DNA of 28,253 bases from JBBSUQ01 sp038234235 (GTDB taxonomy: Bacteria; Bacteroidota; Bacteroidia; Flavobacteriales_D; Crocinitomicaceae), in assembly GCA_038234235.1 (NCBI GenBank), contig JBBSUQ010000015.1:1-28253 (forward strand), read 5' to 3'. Below are positions 1-7,598 of the stretch, piece by piece. A program made the translations under genes and the position numbers. The notes beneath the pieces are model-generated. The model was not told the origin of the DNA. It did no database searches and saw only the letters and a list, made by a program, of their open reading frames with translations. Every line of letters begins with the position of its first letter. Position 1 is the stretch's first letter.

Positions 1-793
1 CTCTTTGAATGGTGTTTTCTTGAAGTGCACGCAAAACTTTAGCTTGAGCAGAAGCTGACATATCTCCAATTTCATCTAAAAAAATTGTACCTCCAGCTGC
101 AAGTTCAAATTTTCCTTTTTTCTGTTTAATGGCAGAAGTAAATGCTCCTTTTTCGTGTCCAAAAAGTTCACTTTCTATTAATTCTGATGGAATAGCCGCA
201 CAATTTACTTCAATAAATGGATTGTTCTTGCGATTCGAATAATCATGTAAAGATCTAGCTACCAATTCTTTTCCTGTTCCATTTTGACCAGTTATTAAAA
301 CCCTAGCATCTGAAGGTGCAACTTTTTCAATTATCCCTTTTATTTGATTTATTTCATCTGTATCACCAACAATAGAACTGCCTTTAAATTTCTTAACGGT
401 TGTTTTAAGCGTTTTTGTCTCTTGTACAAGCGAAGTTCTTTCTTTTGCGTTGCGCACTGTTACTAAGATTCTATTAAGATCTAACGGTTTTTCAATAAAA
501 TCAAATGCCCCTTTTTTAATTGCTTCTACAGCAGTTTCAATATTTCCATGGCCGGAAATCATAATTATGGGTGTTTCAATATTTTGTTTTTGCAACGAGT
601 CTAAAAACTCCATACCATCCATGTTCGGCATTTTGATATCTGAAAATATCATTTCATAAGATTCGTTGATTGCTTTGTCAAAACCTTGTTTTCCATCTTC
701 AGCTTCCTCTATTTCGAAACCTTCAAATTCTAAAATTTCCTTTAGTGCTCTTCTAATGGCTTTTTCATCGTCAACAATCAAAATTTTTCCCAT
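1..793 (-). CDS. Sigma-54-dependent NtrC-family response regulator, C-terminal part missing
   Basis: Cytoplasmic two-component response regulator that activates sigma-54 promoters when phosphorylated. The start ATG is at 791-793 and 264 codons are present; the gene runs off the left edge, so the end of the AAA+ domain and any helix-turn-helix domain are outside. Residues 1-120 form a receiver domain with the acidic pair D8-D9, the phospho-acceptor D52 (SDIKMPNMDG) and a conserved K near 102. From about residue 140 an AAA+ domain follows, with Walker A GQNGTGKE (169-176), the sigma-54 contact loop at 216-221 and Walker B FLDEIGD. The loop reads GAFTSA, not GAFTGA. The sensor kinase partner is not in view. 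It has its own promoter, and the gyrB terminator lies upstream, so it is probably transcribed alone or leads a unit that continues left. Family call is firm; the regulon is unknown. Confidence 0.93.
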   Translation of the reverse strand, partial: MGKILIVDDEKAIRRALKEILEFEGFEIEEAEDGKQGFDKAINESYEMIFSDIKMPNMDGMEFLDSLQKQNIETPIIMISGHGNIETAVEAIKKGAFDFIEKPLDLNRILVTVRNAKERTSLVQETKTLKTTVKKFKGSSIVGDTDEINQIKGIIEKVAPSDARVLITGQNGTGKELVARSLHDYSNRKNNPFIEVNCAAIPSELIESELFGHEKGAFTSAIKQKKGKFELAAGGTIFLDEIGDMSASAQAKVLRALQENTIQR

Positions 794-812
794 GATACTT
801 ATATGTTTTTGG

Positions 813-840
813 CAAAGATAATATTTAGTTTTAGTTCAAA
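813..840 (-). promoter_or_regulatory. Promoter of the response regulator (TTTG-N16-TATCTTTG)
   Basis: On the minus strand TATCTTTG (813-820) matches the Bacteroidota -7 consensus TAnnTTTG exactly. TTTG at 837-840 supplies a -33 element with a 16-base spacer, slightly short. The start codon at 793 would follow a leader of roughly 15 bases. It lies between the gyrB terminator and the regulator gene, as expected. Confidence 0.6.
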
Positions 841-871
841 GATTTACGAGTTAACAATTCCAAATTGGAAC

Positions 872-924
872 AAAAAAAATCCTGTCTTTCTCCAACACTG
901 TTGAGGAATATAGACAGGATTTTT
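872..924 (-). terminator. Intrinsic terminator of gyrB
   Basis: TCCTGTCT (880-887) pairs with AGACAGGA (912-919), and flanking A and T runs extend the stem. The loop contains a second imperfect pairing (CTCCAAC with GTTGAG). On the minus strand the stem is followed by eight U residues. The opposite strand also ends in five U, so some bidirectional activity is possible. Confidence 0.8.
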
Positions 925-946
925 AATATTATTTATTCAATTAAAT

Positions 947-2899
947 TTAAATGTCAATTTTGGCATATTTTGCATTTTTCTCAATGAATTCTCGTCGAGG
1001 TGGAACATCATCGCCCATCAACATGGAGAAAATCTGGTCACATTCTGCTGCATTTTCTATTGTAACTTGTCTCAATGTTCTGTGTTCAGGGTTCATTGTT
1101 GTATCCCATAATTGCTCAGCATTCATTTCCCCAAGACCTTTGTATCTTTGCACGTGCACACTGCTATCAGCTCCAGAACCTTTAAATTCAGCAATTAATT
1201 TATCTCTTTGTGCTTCTGTCCAAGCATAATCAGATTTACTTCCTTTTTTAACTTGATATAAAGGAGGCGTAGCAATATAAATATATCCGTTTTCTATTAA
1301 TTCTTTCATAAATCTAAAGAAAAAAGTAAGAATCAATGTTTCGATATGAGATCCATCCACGTCGGCATCACACATGATGACTATTTTGTGGTATCTTAGT
1401 TTTGCAATATTTAAAGCTTTTGAATCTTCTTCGGTACCTACTCTAACACCAAGTGCTGTATAGATGTTTTTTATCTCTTCGTTTTCATAAATCTTGTGCT
1501 GCATTGCTTTCTCAACATTCAAGATTTTACCTCTAAGTGGCATAATCGCCTGAAAAAATCTATCTCTACCTTGTTTCGCAGTTCCACCCGCCGAATCTCC
1601 CTCGACTAAGTAAATTTCGCAAAGTGCAGGATCTTTTTCTGAGCAATCGGCCAGTTTACCAGGCAAACCAGAACCAGACATTACATTCTTTCTTTGAACC
1701 ATTTCTCTTGCCTTACGAGCTGCATGACGCGCTCTAGCTGCAAGAATAACTTTATCTACAATAATTTTAGCTTCTGTTGGATGCTCTTCTAAATAAATAG
1801 TTAACATTTCAGAAACACCCTGACTAACAGGAGCGGTAACTTCTCTATTTCCTAATTTAGTTTTTGTTTGACCTTCAAATTGTGGTTCTTGAACTTTTAC
1901 AGAAACTACAGCAGTAAGTCCTTCACGGAAATCATCACCATCAATTTCTATTTTTTCTTTTGCCAACATACCAGAATCTATGGCATATTTTTTTAATGTT
2001 GCAGTAAGACCTCTTCTAAATCCACTTAAATGCGTTCCACCCTCATGCGTATTGATATTGTTAACATAAGCTTGAATATTTTCAGTGTAAGATGTATTGT
2101 AGGTTATTGCAACTTCTACAGGAACACCTTCTCTTTCGCCTTCGAAATATATAACGTCGGCAATTAAAGGTTCTCTATTTCTATCTAGGTATTGCGCAAA
2201 TTCTCTCAAACCTCCTTCTGAATGAAAAGTCGTTGTAACAGCATTGCCATCATCGTCTTTTTCTCTGAGATCTGTTAGTGTAATTGTAATTCCTTTATTT
2301 AGGAAAGCCAATTCTCTCATTCTTGCTGCAACAGTATCAAAATTGTATTCCGTGCTTTCGAAAATACTAGCGTCAGGTAAAAAAGTTACGGTAGTTCCAT
2401 TTCTATCTGTATCTCCAATGATTTTCACATCGTACTGAGGTTTCCCAATGTTGTATTCTTGTTGCCAAATTTTTCCATCCCTATAAACTGTAGCTGTTAA
2501 AACTGACGAAAGCGCATTCACACAAGAAACACCCACACCGTGCAAACCACCAGAAACTTTGTAAGTATCTTTGTCAAACTTTCCACCTGCATGCAAAACT
2601 GTCATTACAACTTCCAGAGCAGATCTTTGTGCTTTGGTGTTTATTGCTGTAGGTATACCTCTACCATTATCACTCACAGTAACAGAGTTGTTTTCATTAA
2701 TAAAAACATCTATATGATCACAATGACCAGCCAATGCCTCATCAATTGAATTGTCAACAACTTCGTATACAAGATGGTGCAAACCTTTAGTACCAATGTC
2801 ACCAATGTACATTGCAGGTCTTTTTCTAACTGCTTCTAAACCTTCTAGTATCTGAATATTATCTGCTGAGTAGTCGGAGTTATCTTTTTTATCGCTCAT
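947..2899 (-). CDS. gyrB: DNA gyrase subunit B
   Basis: ATPase subunit of DNA gyrase, which with GyrA introduces negative supercoils. 650 residues, normal for Bacteroidota GyrB. The GHKL ATPase domain has E46 (catalytic base) and N50 in the motif EVVDNSIDE, then DNGRGIP and the ATP lid GGLHGVGVSCVNALS. The transducer domain follows, then the Toprim domain with LVEGDSAGG and CDADVDGSH, and the C-terminal QRYKGLGEM motif. The reading frame stays open 17 codons further upstream to an ATG at 2950, but that ATG lies upstream of the -7 element at 2938-2945 and would not be transcribed from it. The ATG at 2899 is therefore preferred and gives the usual N-terminus. gyrA is not adjacent, which is common in this phylum. 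Confidence 0.98.
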   Translation of the reverse strand: MSDKKDNSDYSADNIQILEGLEAVRKRPAMYIGDIGTKGLHHLVYEVVDNSIDEALAGHCDHIDVFINENNSVTVSDNGRGIPTAINTKAQRSALEVVMTVLHAGGKFDKDTYKVSGGLHGVGVSCVNALSSVLTATVYRDGKIWQQEYNIGKPQYDVKIIGDTDRNGTTVTFLPDASIFESTEYNFDTVAARMRELAFLNKGITITLTDLREKDDDGNAVTTTFHSEGGLREFAQYLDRNREPLIADVIYFEGEREGVPVEVAITYNTSYTENIQAYVNNINTHEGGTHLSGFRRGLTATLKKYAIDSGMLAKEKIEIDGDDFREGLTAVVSVKVQEPQFEGQTKTKLGNREVTAPVSQGVSEMLTIYLEEHPTEAKIIVDKVILAARARHAARKAREMVQRKNVMSGSGLPGKLADCSEKDPALCEIYLVEGDSAGGTAKQGRDRFFQAIMPLRGKILNVEKAMQHKIYENEEIKNIYTALGVRVGTEEDSKALNIAKLRYHKIVIMCDADVDGSHIETLILTFFFRFMKELIENGYIYIATPPLYQVKKGSKSDYAWTEAQRDKLIAEFKGSGADSSVHVQRYKGLGEMNAEQLWDTTMNPEHRTLRQVTIENAAECDQIFSMLMGDDVPPRREFIEKNAKYAKIDI

Positions 2900-2937
2900 A
2901 ATTTTTTTAGAACTGTGTTTGTGTTTTGATTGCGTTG

Positions 2938-2945
2938 CAAATATA
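2938..2945 (-). promoter_or_regulatory. gyrB promoter, -7 element TATATTTG
   Basis: TATATTTG on the minus strand is an exact TAnnTTTG match, 38 bases upstream of the chosen ATG. No clear TTG is seen at -33; a T-rich stretch is there instead. It sits directly after the peroxidase terminator. Confidence 0.55.
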
Positions 2946-2955
2946 GGCATTTAAT

Positions 2956-2981
2956 AAAAAAAGTCCCTACTAATAAGGACT
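2956..2981 (-). terminator. Intrinsic terminator of the peroxidase gene
   Basis: On the minus strand AGTCC (2977-2981) pairs with GGACT (2962-2966), with one possible inner G-U pair, followed by seven U residues. A second, AT-rich hairpin (2992-2998 with 3007-3013) lies just before it and may assist. Confidence 0.6.
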
Positions 2982-3052
2982 CTAATATTTAGACTTTTCA
3001 ACAATAAAAAGTCGATTTTGTGAATAACTCTTTTGTTTTATTCAAGAATTAC

Positions 3053-3604
3053 TTAATGGTCCGATTCTATCCAGTCGATTATCTGCGTATCATTCGGTAA
3101 AACTCGAGGATCAATCATTTTAACCAACTTTCCATCTTTCCCAATTAAATATTTCTGAAAGTTCCAACTTACTTCATTATCCAAAATTCCATTTTCAGAT
3201 TTCATGGTTAAGTATTTATAAAGTGGATGCTTGTCTTTCCCTTTTACAACTATTTTTTCCATAACTGGAAAGGTAACTCCATAATTCTTTTTACAAAAAG
3301 CTGCAATTTCATTAGAACTTCCTGGTTCTTGAGCTCCAAAATCGTTTGATGGAAATGCAATTATTATAAAATTTGCTTTTTTATAAGTTTGATACAGTTC
3401 TTGCAATTGCTCATATTGAGGTGTTAATCCACACTCAGAAGCAGTGTTAACAATCATTACTCGTTGCCCTTTCAAGTCTGACATATTGAATTCAGTTCCA
3501 TCAAGTGCTTTGACTTTGAAATCGAAAATTGTTTTTTCTTTAGAATCTTGTGAAATCATACTCATAAATAATATTGAGGCAATTGCCAATGTTATAATCT
3601 TCAT
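3053..3604 (-). CDS. Secreted glutathione peroxidase-family thiol peroxidase
   Basis: Reduces hydrogen peroxide or organic hydroperoxides. 183 residues with an N-terminal signal peptide (about 1-18, hydrophobic IITLAIASILFMSMIS), so it probably acts in the periplasm; no lipobox is present. The family signatures are complete: peroxidatic cysteine C58 in NTASECGLTPQY, Q92 in FPSNDFGAQEPG, and W147-N148 in VSWNFQKYL. C104 in FCKKNYGVTFPV aligns with the resolving cysteine of yeast Gpx3, so this is likely a two-cysteine, thioredoxin-dependent enzyme and not a glutathione-dependent one. It is transcribed divergently from the OmpA-domain gene and has its own terminator. The physiological reductant is an inference; the secreted thioredoxin-fold protein at 17182 is a possible one. 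Confidence 0.93.
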   Translation of the reverse strand: MKIITLAIASILFMSMISQDSKEKTIFDFKVKALDGTEFNMSDLKGQRVMIVNTASECGLTPQYEQLQELYQTYKKANFIIIAFPSNDFGAQEPGSSNEIAAFCKKNYGVTFPVMEKIVVKGKDKHPLYKYLTMKSENGILDNEVSWNFQKYLIGKDGKLVKMIDPRVLPNDTQIIDWIESDH

Positions 3605-3632
3605 TTTACTTTTATTTTAGAGTAAATTTACG

Positions 3633-3660
3633 TTGAAATATTAATATGGATTGAATTTTG
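3633..3660 (+). promoter_or_regulatory. Weak candidate promoter of the OmpA-domain gene
   Basis: TTG (3633-3635), a 17-base spacer, then GAATTTTG (3653-3660), which differs from TAnnTTTG at the first base. The leader would be about 30 bases. Position fits; the match is imperfect. Confidence 0.3.
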
Positions 3661-3693
3661 CAACATTTTTCTTTTTAAATCGAATAATAAAAT

Positions 3694-4545
3694 ATGATTC
3701 GTCTCACGTGTATATTATTTTCTCTTCTGTTACATAGTCTTTCCTTCAGTCAGGATGTTTTGATTGGCACATGGGAAGGAATACTTATTCCAAATAATCA
3801 AAAAGCCATAATCGTTCCTTATTATATTCAATTTGAAGATGGAAATAAAATAACATGTAGAGAAGAGATTTTAAATCAAGAATATTATAGTGTGAGAACT
3901 GGAAAAATGTCAAACCAAAAGGAAGGCGTATTGTTAACAGAAAACCTTATAAGCAAACGAAACGCAAGTCCCAAAATTACAATTTGCAAAAGAAACTATA
4001 GCTTGAAGTATAATAATTTAACTGGTTACCTAGAAGGAACTTATAATAGTTCTGATTGTCGATCAGATGCAGGTAAAATTGTTTTATACCGTTCGGCAAG
4101 TAAATTCCCTTCCAATGATAAAGTTCAAGCAAGTCATGTTTGGGCAAGTAATTTACAAGAAGATTTAAATAAGAATCTTAAAGCACCAGAGATTAGAGCA
4201 ATGGAGCGCGCCAATTTTAAATTTGAAACCATTTATTTTGATTATGACAAAGACGTTATTAAAAGTGAATATGAGGCTTTTTTAAATGAAATGATTCGTG
4301 TTGTATCTAGCCATACAGATTTGCGGGTATTAGTTATCGGCAATACAGATTCAGACGGAAGTGACAACTACAATGATGATTTATCAAAACGTCGTGCTCA
4401 GGCAATCATTAATTATTTTAAAAGTCATGGTTTATCTGAAGATCATCTTGAATTTCAATGGAATGGAGAAAAAAATCCGGTTGACTTAAATTCTACCCCC
4501 GAAGGGAAACAGAAAAATAGAAGGGTTGAATTTAGATTTATATAA
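3694..4545 (+). CDS. OmpA-family protein with a C-terminal peptidoglycan-binding domain
   Basis: Envelope protein of 283 residues. A signal peptide covers about residues 1-19 (ending SFSQ), so it is exported. Residues 20-140 form a beta-rich region starting GTWEGILIP and with several cysteines; I do not recognise a named family there, though the opening resembles small lipocalin-like or DUF2147-like folds. Residues 170-283 are a canonical OmpA C-terminal domain: FDYDKDVI, then GNTDSDGSDNYNDDLSKRRAQ, and the closing NRRVEFRF. The Asp of the TD motif and the Arg of SKRRA, the residues that hold diaminopimelate in OmpA, are both present, so cell-wall binding is likely. It converges on the DUF2147 gene with 23 bases between, and no terminator hairpin is visible. 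Confidence 0.88.
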   Translation: MIRLTCILFSLLLHSLSFSQDVLIGTWEGILIPNNQKAIIVPYYIQFEDGNKITCREEILNQEYYSVRTGKMSNQKEGVLLTENLISKRNASPKITICKRNYSLKYNNLTGYLEGTYNSSDCRSDAGKIVLYRSASKFPSNDKVQASHVWASNLQEDLNKNLKAPEIRAMERANFKFETIYFDYDKDVIKSEYEAFLNEMIRVVSSHTDLRVLVIGNTDSDGSDNYNDDLSKRRAQAIINYFKSHGLSEDHLEFQWNGEKNPVDLNSTPEGKQKNRRVEFRFI

Positions 4546-4568
4546 TTATAAAAGAAGCAAATTCAATA

Positions 4569-5012
4569 TTAACTTTCTTTTTTCCAATGTTGCGTTCTGT
4601 AAAATGGCCCTACATAACCTCTAGCATATAACCAATTAGAGTTTTCTGGATCAATCCACATTGTTAAAGAGTATATTTTACCACTTCCAGGATCCAAAAC
4701 TGTTCCACCCTCCCATTCACTGCCATTCCAAACTAAATCTTTTATTATTTCCATTCCAATCCAAGGTTGATTTTTTCTGTAATCTTCACATTTTGTGCAT
4801 TTAGGATTGGCTTCTCGGCCTTCTTTTGGGTATAAATAAGTTATTTTGCCATATAATTTACCGTCTTTTTTATACAATTCTATTTGTGATTTTTTTACAC
4901 CAGAATCTTCATCAATAGTTACCCACTTACCCACTAAAGTCTGACACATTACACTCGAAGTGAAAACAATCATTCCAATAAACAAAAATAAACTACGCAT
5001 AATTAACAACAT
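4569..5012 (-). CDS. Secreted DUF2147 family protein
   Basis: About 147 residues. Matches the DUF2147 pattern: VGKWVTIDEDSG, then a strand with YKKDGKLYGKI, a cysteine pair CTKC, WIGMEII, GGTVLDPGSGKIYS and a closing YARGYVGPF plus RTQHW. The family is widespread in Gram-negative bacteria and has no established function; the fold is lipocalin-like. A signal peptide precedes the domain, with cleavage likely near VMCQ. The frame is open back to a TTG at 5057, but that TTG is part of the -7 element, so it is not the start. ATG at 5012 is used here; ATG at 5000 is equally good and gives a neater signal peptide (MRSLFLF). Confidence 0.85.
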   Translation of the reverse strand: MLLIMRSLFLFIGMIVFTSSVMCQTLVGKWVTIDEDSGVKKSQIELYKKDGKLYGKITYLYPKEGREANPKCTKCEDYRKNQPWIGMEIIKDLVWNGSEWEGGTVLDPGSGKIYSLTMWIDPENSNWLYARGYVGPFYRTQHWKKES

Positions 5013-5054
5013 TTTTTTGACGATTCGAAAATAAACAAAAATCAAGCCCGAATT

Positions 5055-5062
5055 CAAAAGTA
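5055..5062 (-). promoter_or_regulatory. -7 element TACTTTTG of the DUF2147 gene
   Basis: Exact TAnnTTTG on the minus strand, about 42 bases upstream of the chosen ATG. No clear -33 TTG is seen. It rules out the upstream TTG as a start codon. Confidence 0.45.
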
Positions 5063-5099
5063 ATATTAAAAAAAGCCTAAATAATTAATTAGTTTTAAA

Positions 5100-5135
5100 T
5101 TTGTCTCATAGAACATGTCAAAATAACTAAACTTG
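5100..5135 (+). promoter_or_regulatory. Weak candidate promoter of ridA
   Basis: TTTG (5100-5103), 24 bases, then TAAACTTG (5128-5135), one mismatch to TAnnTTTG. The leader to the ATG at 5152 would be about 11 bases. The spacer is long and the call is tentative. Confidence 0.3.
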
Positions 5136-5151
5136 TATCTTAATTTTTAAA

Positions 5152-5529
5152 ATGAAAAAAGTAATTCAAATTCCAGGAGCACCTGCCCCAATTGGACCAT
5201 ACAGTCAGGCAATACTAGTGGATAAGACCTTATATATCAGTGGTCAAATTCCTATGAATCCAAATAACGGCGAAATAATCTTGGATGATATTTCTCAGGC
5301 AACTCATCAGGTTTTACAAAATATAGGCGCTTTGCTTAAAGAAGCCAACATGGGAATGGAAAATATTGTAAAGTGCAGCATTTTTTTAAAAGACATGAAT
5401 GATTTCAATACAATGAATGATATTTACGCATCGTATTTTGAAAGTAACTTCCCTGCAAGAGAAACAGTTCAGGTAGTAAAATTACCTAGAGATGTACAGG
5501 TTGAAATTTCATGCATCGCGGTTATTTAG
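5152..5529 (+). CDS. ridA: RidA family enamine/imine deaminase
   Basis: Cytoplasmic enzyme that hydrolyses reactive enamine/imine intermediates, such as 2-aminoacrylate released by PLP enzymes, and so protects other PLP enzymes. 125 residues, full length for the family (E. coli RidA has 128). Key residues are in place: Y17 in PIGPYSQA, the ISGQIP segment, R103 in FPARETV (equivalent to E. coli R105, which holds the substrate carboxylate), and E118 in VEISCIAV (equivalent to E120). The glycosyltransferase gene begins 33 bases downstream, so the two may be co-transcribed, with no obvious functional link. The archetypal RidA subfamily is inferred from R103. Confidence 0.95.
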   Translation: MKKVIQIPGAPAPIGPYSQAILVDKTLYISGQIPMNPNNGEIILDDISQATHQVLQNIGALLKEANMGMENIVKCSIFLKDMNDFNTMNDIYASYFESNFPARETVQVVKLPRDVQVEISCIAVI

Positions 5530-5562
5530 TTAAATTTTGAGTTTTAATATCAATAGAAATTC

Positions 5563-7521
5563 TTGAAAGAAGAAAAATACAAATATCAACTAGCAGTAGT
5601 CATTGTTAACTACAATGTTGCCTATTTCCTAGAGCAATGTCTTAATTCTGTTGTTTCAGCTAGTAAAAATCTTGAGATAGAAATATTTGTAGTTGATAAT
5701 AACTCAATAGATGGATCGGTTGCAATGGTCCGTAATAAATTTCCAAATTGTAAAGTAATAGCAAATAAAGACAACGTAGGATTTTCTAGAGCCAACAATC
5801 AAGCAATAAAAGAAGCAAACTCGAAATACGTATTATTACTTAATCCAGACACAGTTGTAGAAGAAGCTACATTCTCTAAAATTATCTCTTACATGGATTT
5901 ACATGACGAGGTTGGCGGACTGGGCGTAAGAATGGTTGATGGAAAGGGAAATTATTTGCCAGAATCTAAAAGAGGATTGCCAAAACCAATTGTTGCATTT
6001 TATAAAATCTTTGGTTTATCTGCATTGTTTCCAAAATCAAAACGGTTTGGGGCCTATCATCTAGGTTATTTAGATGAACACAAAATTTCAGAAATAGATG
6101 TTTTGAGTGGCGCTTTTATGCTCATGAGAACCGAGACATTAGAGAAAGTTGGTTTGCTTGACGAAGCCTTCTTTATGTATGGTGAAGATATTGATTTATC
6201 GTACAGAATTACGCAAGGTGGCTATACAAATGTATATTATCCAGAAACGACCATTATTCACTATAAAGGAGAAAGTACCAAGAAAAGCTCTGTTAATTAC
6301 GTATTCGTATTTTACCGTGCAATGGTCATTTTCGCAAAAAAGCATTTCAGCAGTAAAAATGCCAAAATGTTTTCATTGTTAATTAATGGAGCCATATATT
6401 TTAGGGCTTTTTTAGCAATATGTGCTCGTTTTTTAAAGAAAGTTATATTACCAATCATTGACTTTTTATTAATATTGTTGGGCCTTTTGGCTTTAGCTAA
6501 CCAATGGAAAATGGCGGGAATTATTTTTCCTGACTTGGCTTTTTCTACTTTATTACCAGGATATGCTTTAATTTGGCTGTTTTGTATTTTTGTTAGCGGT
6601 GGATATGACAAACCAATACAATTAAAAAGTTATTTAAAAGGAAGTTTCATAGGTTTGGCGGTTATTCTTATCATTTACGCATTACTTCCAAAAACATGGC
6701 AATTCTCAAGGCTTTATATTTTAATTGGAACAGTTTGGACTCTTTTATATTATTTAATTTCAAGAATTTATTTGAGTATTGCATTAAAAAATAAATTTAG
6801 ACTTGCATTCAGAGTCAAAAAACGGTTCGCAATTGTAGGTTCTGTTGAAGAAAGACACAGAGTTGCAGATATTTTGAAACAAACACAAGAAAAAATTGAT
6901 GGTATTGAATACATTTCAACTTTAGAAGATGACGAATTGAACACTGCAGGAAGTATTTCGCAGTTAGATCAGATTATTTATTTGCACAAAATCGACGAAA
7001 TTATATTCTGCGCTAAAGATATTACTGCAAAAAATATTATTAAATGGATGTCAAAACCAACCACCAGAATTGTAGATTATAAAATTGCTCAGCCCGATGG
7101 TTACTATCTCATTGGTAGTAATTCAATAGATTCTGCAGCGGATTTATATAAAATGAACATCAATACCATAACTTCAAATAAAAATCTTAGAAACAAAAGA
7201 CTTTTTGATATATTGGCTGGTATAATACTTTTAATATTGTCGCCATTTTTAATTTGGTTTGTAAATAACAAGATAAAATTTGTAAAAAACATTTTCAATG
7301 TACTGTTCAATAGAAAAACAATTGTTGGATACCACATTGACAATGATGATAAATCTTATGGCTTGCCTCGCATAAAACCAGGTGTTTTGAAAGTTACCGA
7401 CTCATTTCCTAAAGATTTGGATTTTGACCGAGATAAAATCAATTTAATTTATGCTCGAGATTACAATGTTTTTAAGGATTTTAAAATACTTTTAGATTAT
7501 TGGAAAAAAATGGGTGCTTAA
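5563..7521 (+). CDS. GT2 glycosyltransferase fused to a membrane and degenerate sugar-phosphotransferase-like region
   Basis: 652 residues. Residues 9-235 are a family 2 glycosyltransferase: AVVIVNYN, VDNNSIDG, LLNPDT in the DxD position, LSGAFMLMR and GEDIDLSYR, closest to rhamnosyltransferase-like WbbL enzymes. About four membrane segments lie between 295 and 405. Residues 420-500 resemble the Rossmann-like CoA-binding domain found in polyprenyl glycosylphosphotransferases. Residues 545-652 look like a shrunken sugar-transferase domain: NKRLFDILAGIILLILSPF, IVGYH, RIKPGVL and a tail FKDFKILLDYW. The middle of a normal sugar transferase, with its basic KFRSM region and the Asp-Glu catalytic pair, is missing. 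It probably adds a sugar to a surface polysaccharide at the inner membrane. The start is TTG: an in-frame TAG lies at 5554-5556, and the GT2 core starts at residue 9, so no ATG is available. Confidence 0.88.
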   Translation: MKEEKYKYQLAVVIVNYNVAYFLEQCLNSVVSASKNLEIEIFVVDNNSIDGSVAMVRNKFPNCKVIANKDNVGFSRANNQAIKEANSKYVLLLNPDTVVEEATFSKIISYMDLHDEVGGLGVRMVDGKGNYLPESKRGLPKPIVAFYKIFGLSALFPKSKRFGAYHLGYLDEHKISEIDVLSGAFMLMRTETLEKVGLLDEAFFMYGEDIDLSYRITQGGYTNVYYPETTIIHYKGESTKKSSVNYVFVFYRAMVIFAKKHFSSKNAKMFSLLINGAIYFRAFLAICARFLKKVILPIIDFLLILLGLLALANQWKMAGIIFPDLAFSTLLPGYALIWLFCIFVSGGYDKPIQLKSYLKGSFIGLAVILIIYALLPKTWQFSRLYILIGTVWTLLYYLISRIYLSIALKNKFRLAFRVKKRFAIVGSVEERHRVADILKQTQEKIDGIEYISTLEDDELNTAGSISQLDQIIYLHKIDEIIFCAKDITAKNIIKWMSKPTTRIVDYKIAQPDGYYLIGSNSIDSAADLYKMNINTITSNKNLRNKRLFDILAGIILLILSPFLIWFVNNKIKFVKNIFNVLFNRKTIVGYHIDNDDKSYGLPRIKPGVLKVTDSFPKDLDFDRDKINLIYARDYNVFKDFKILLDYWKKMGA

Positions 7522-7534
7522 ATTGAAACATTCC

Positions 7535-7564
7535 TTGTCACAATAGAATTTTCAACTATTTTTG
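7535..7564 (+). promoter_or_regulatory. Promoter of the E2 gene (TTG-N19-TATTTTTG)
   Basis: TTG (7535-7537), exactly 19 bases, then TATTTTTG (7557-7564): a full match in sequence and spacing to the Bacteroidota housekeeping promoter. The start ATG at 7599 is about 30 bases past the expected transcription start. The region also holds a loose dyad: TTGTCA (7535-7540) with TGACA (7566-7570), and AATAG (7542-7546) with CTATT (7556-7560), which could bind a regulator. Confidence 0.72.
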
Positions 7565-7598
7565 TTGACAGAAATTAGATATTATTATATATAAAGAT

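Noticed and set aside
450..659. Open frame on + opposite the response regulator
   Set aside because: Shadow of the receiver domain coding frame; the minus strand encodes a complete receiver with D52.
951..1229. Open frames opposite gyrB (951-1229, 2244-2438, 2540-2749 on +)
   Set aside because: They lie antisense to a highly conserved gene and have no family signature; open frames opposite AT-rich genes are expected.
5013..5057. TTG start at 5057 for the DUF2147 gene
   Set aside because: The TTG is part of the -7 box TACTTTTG, and the added residues spoil the signal peptide.
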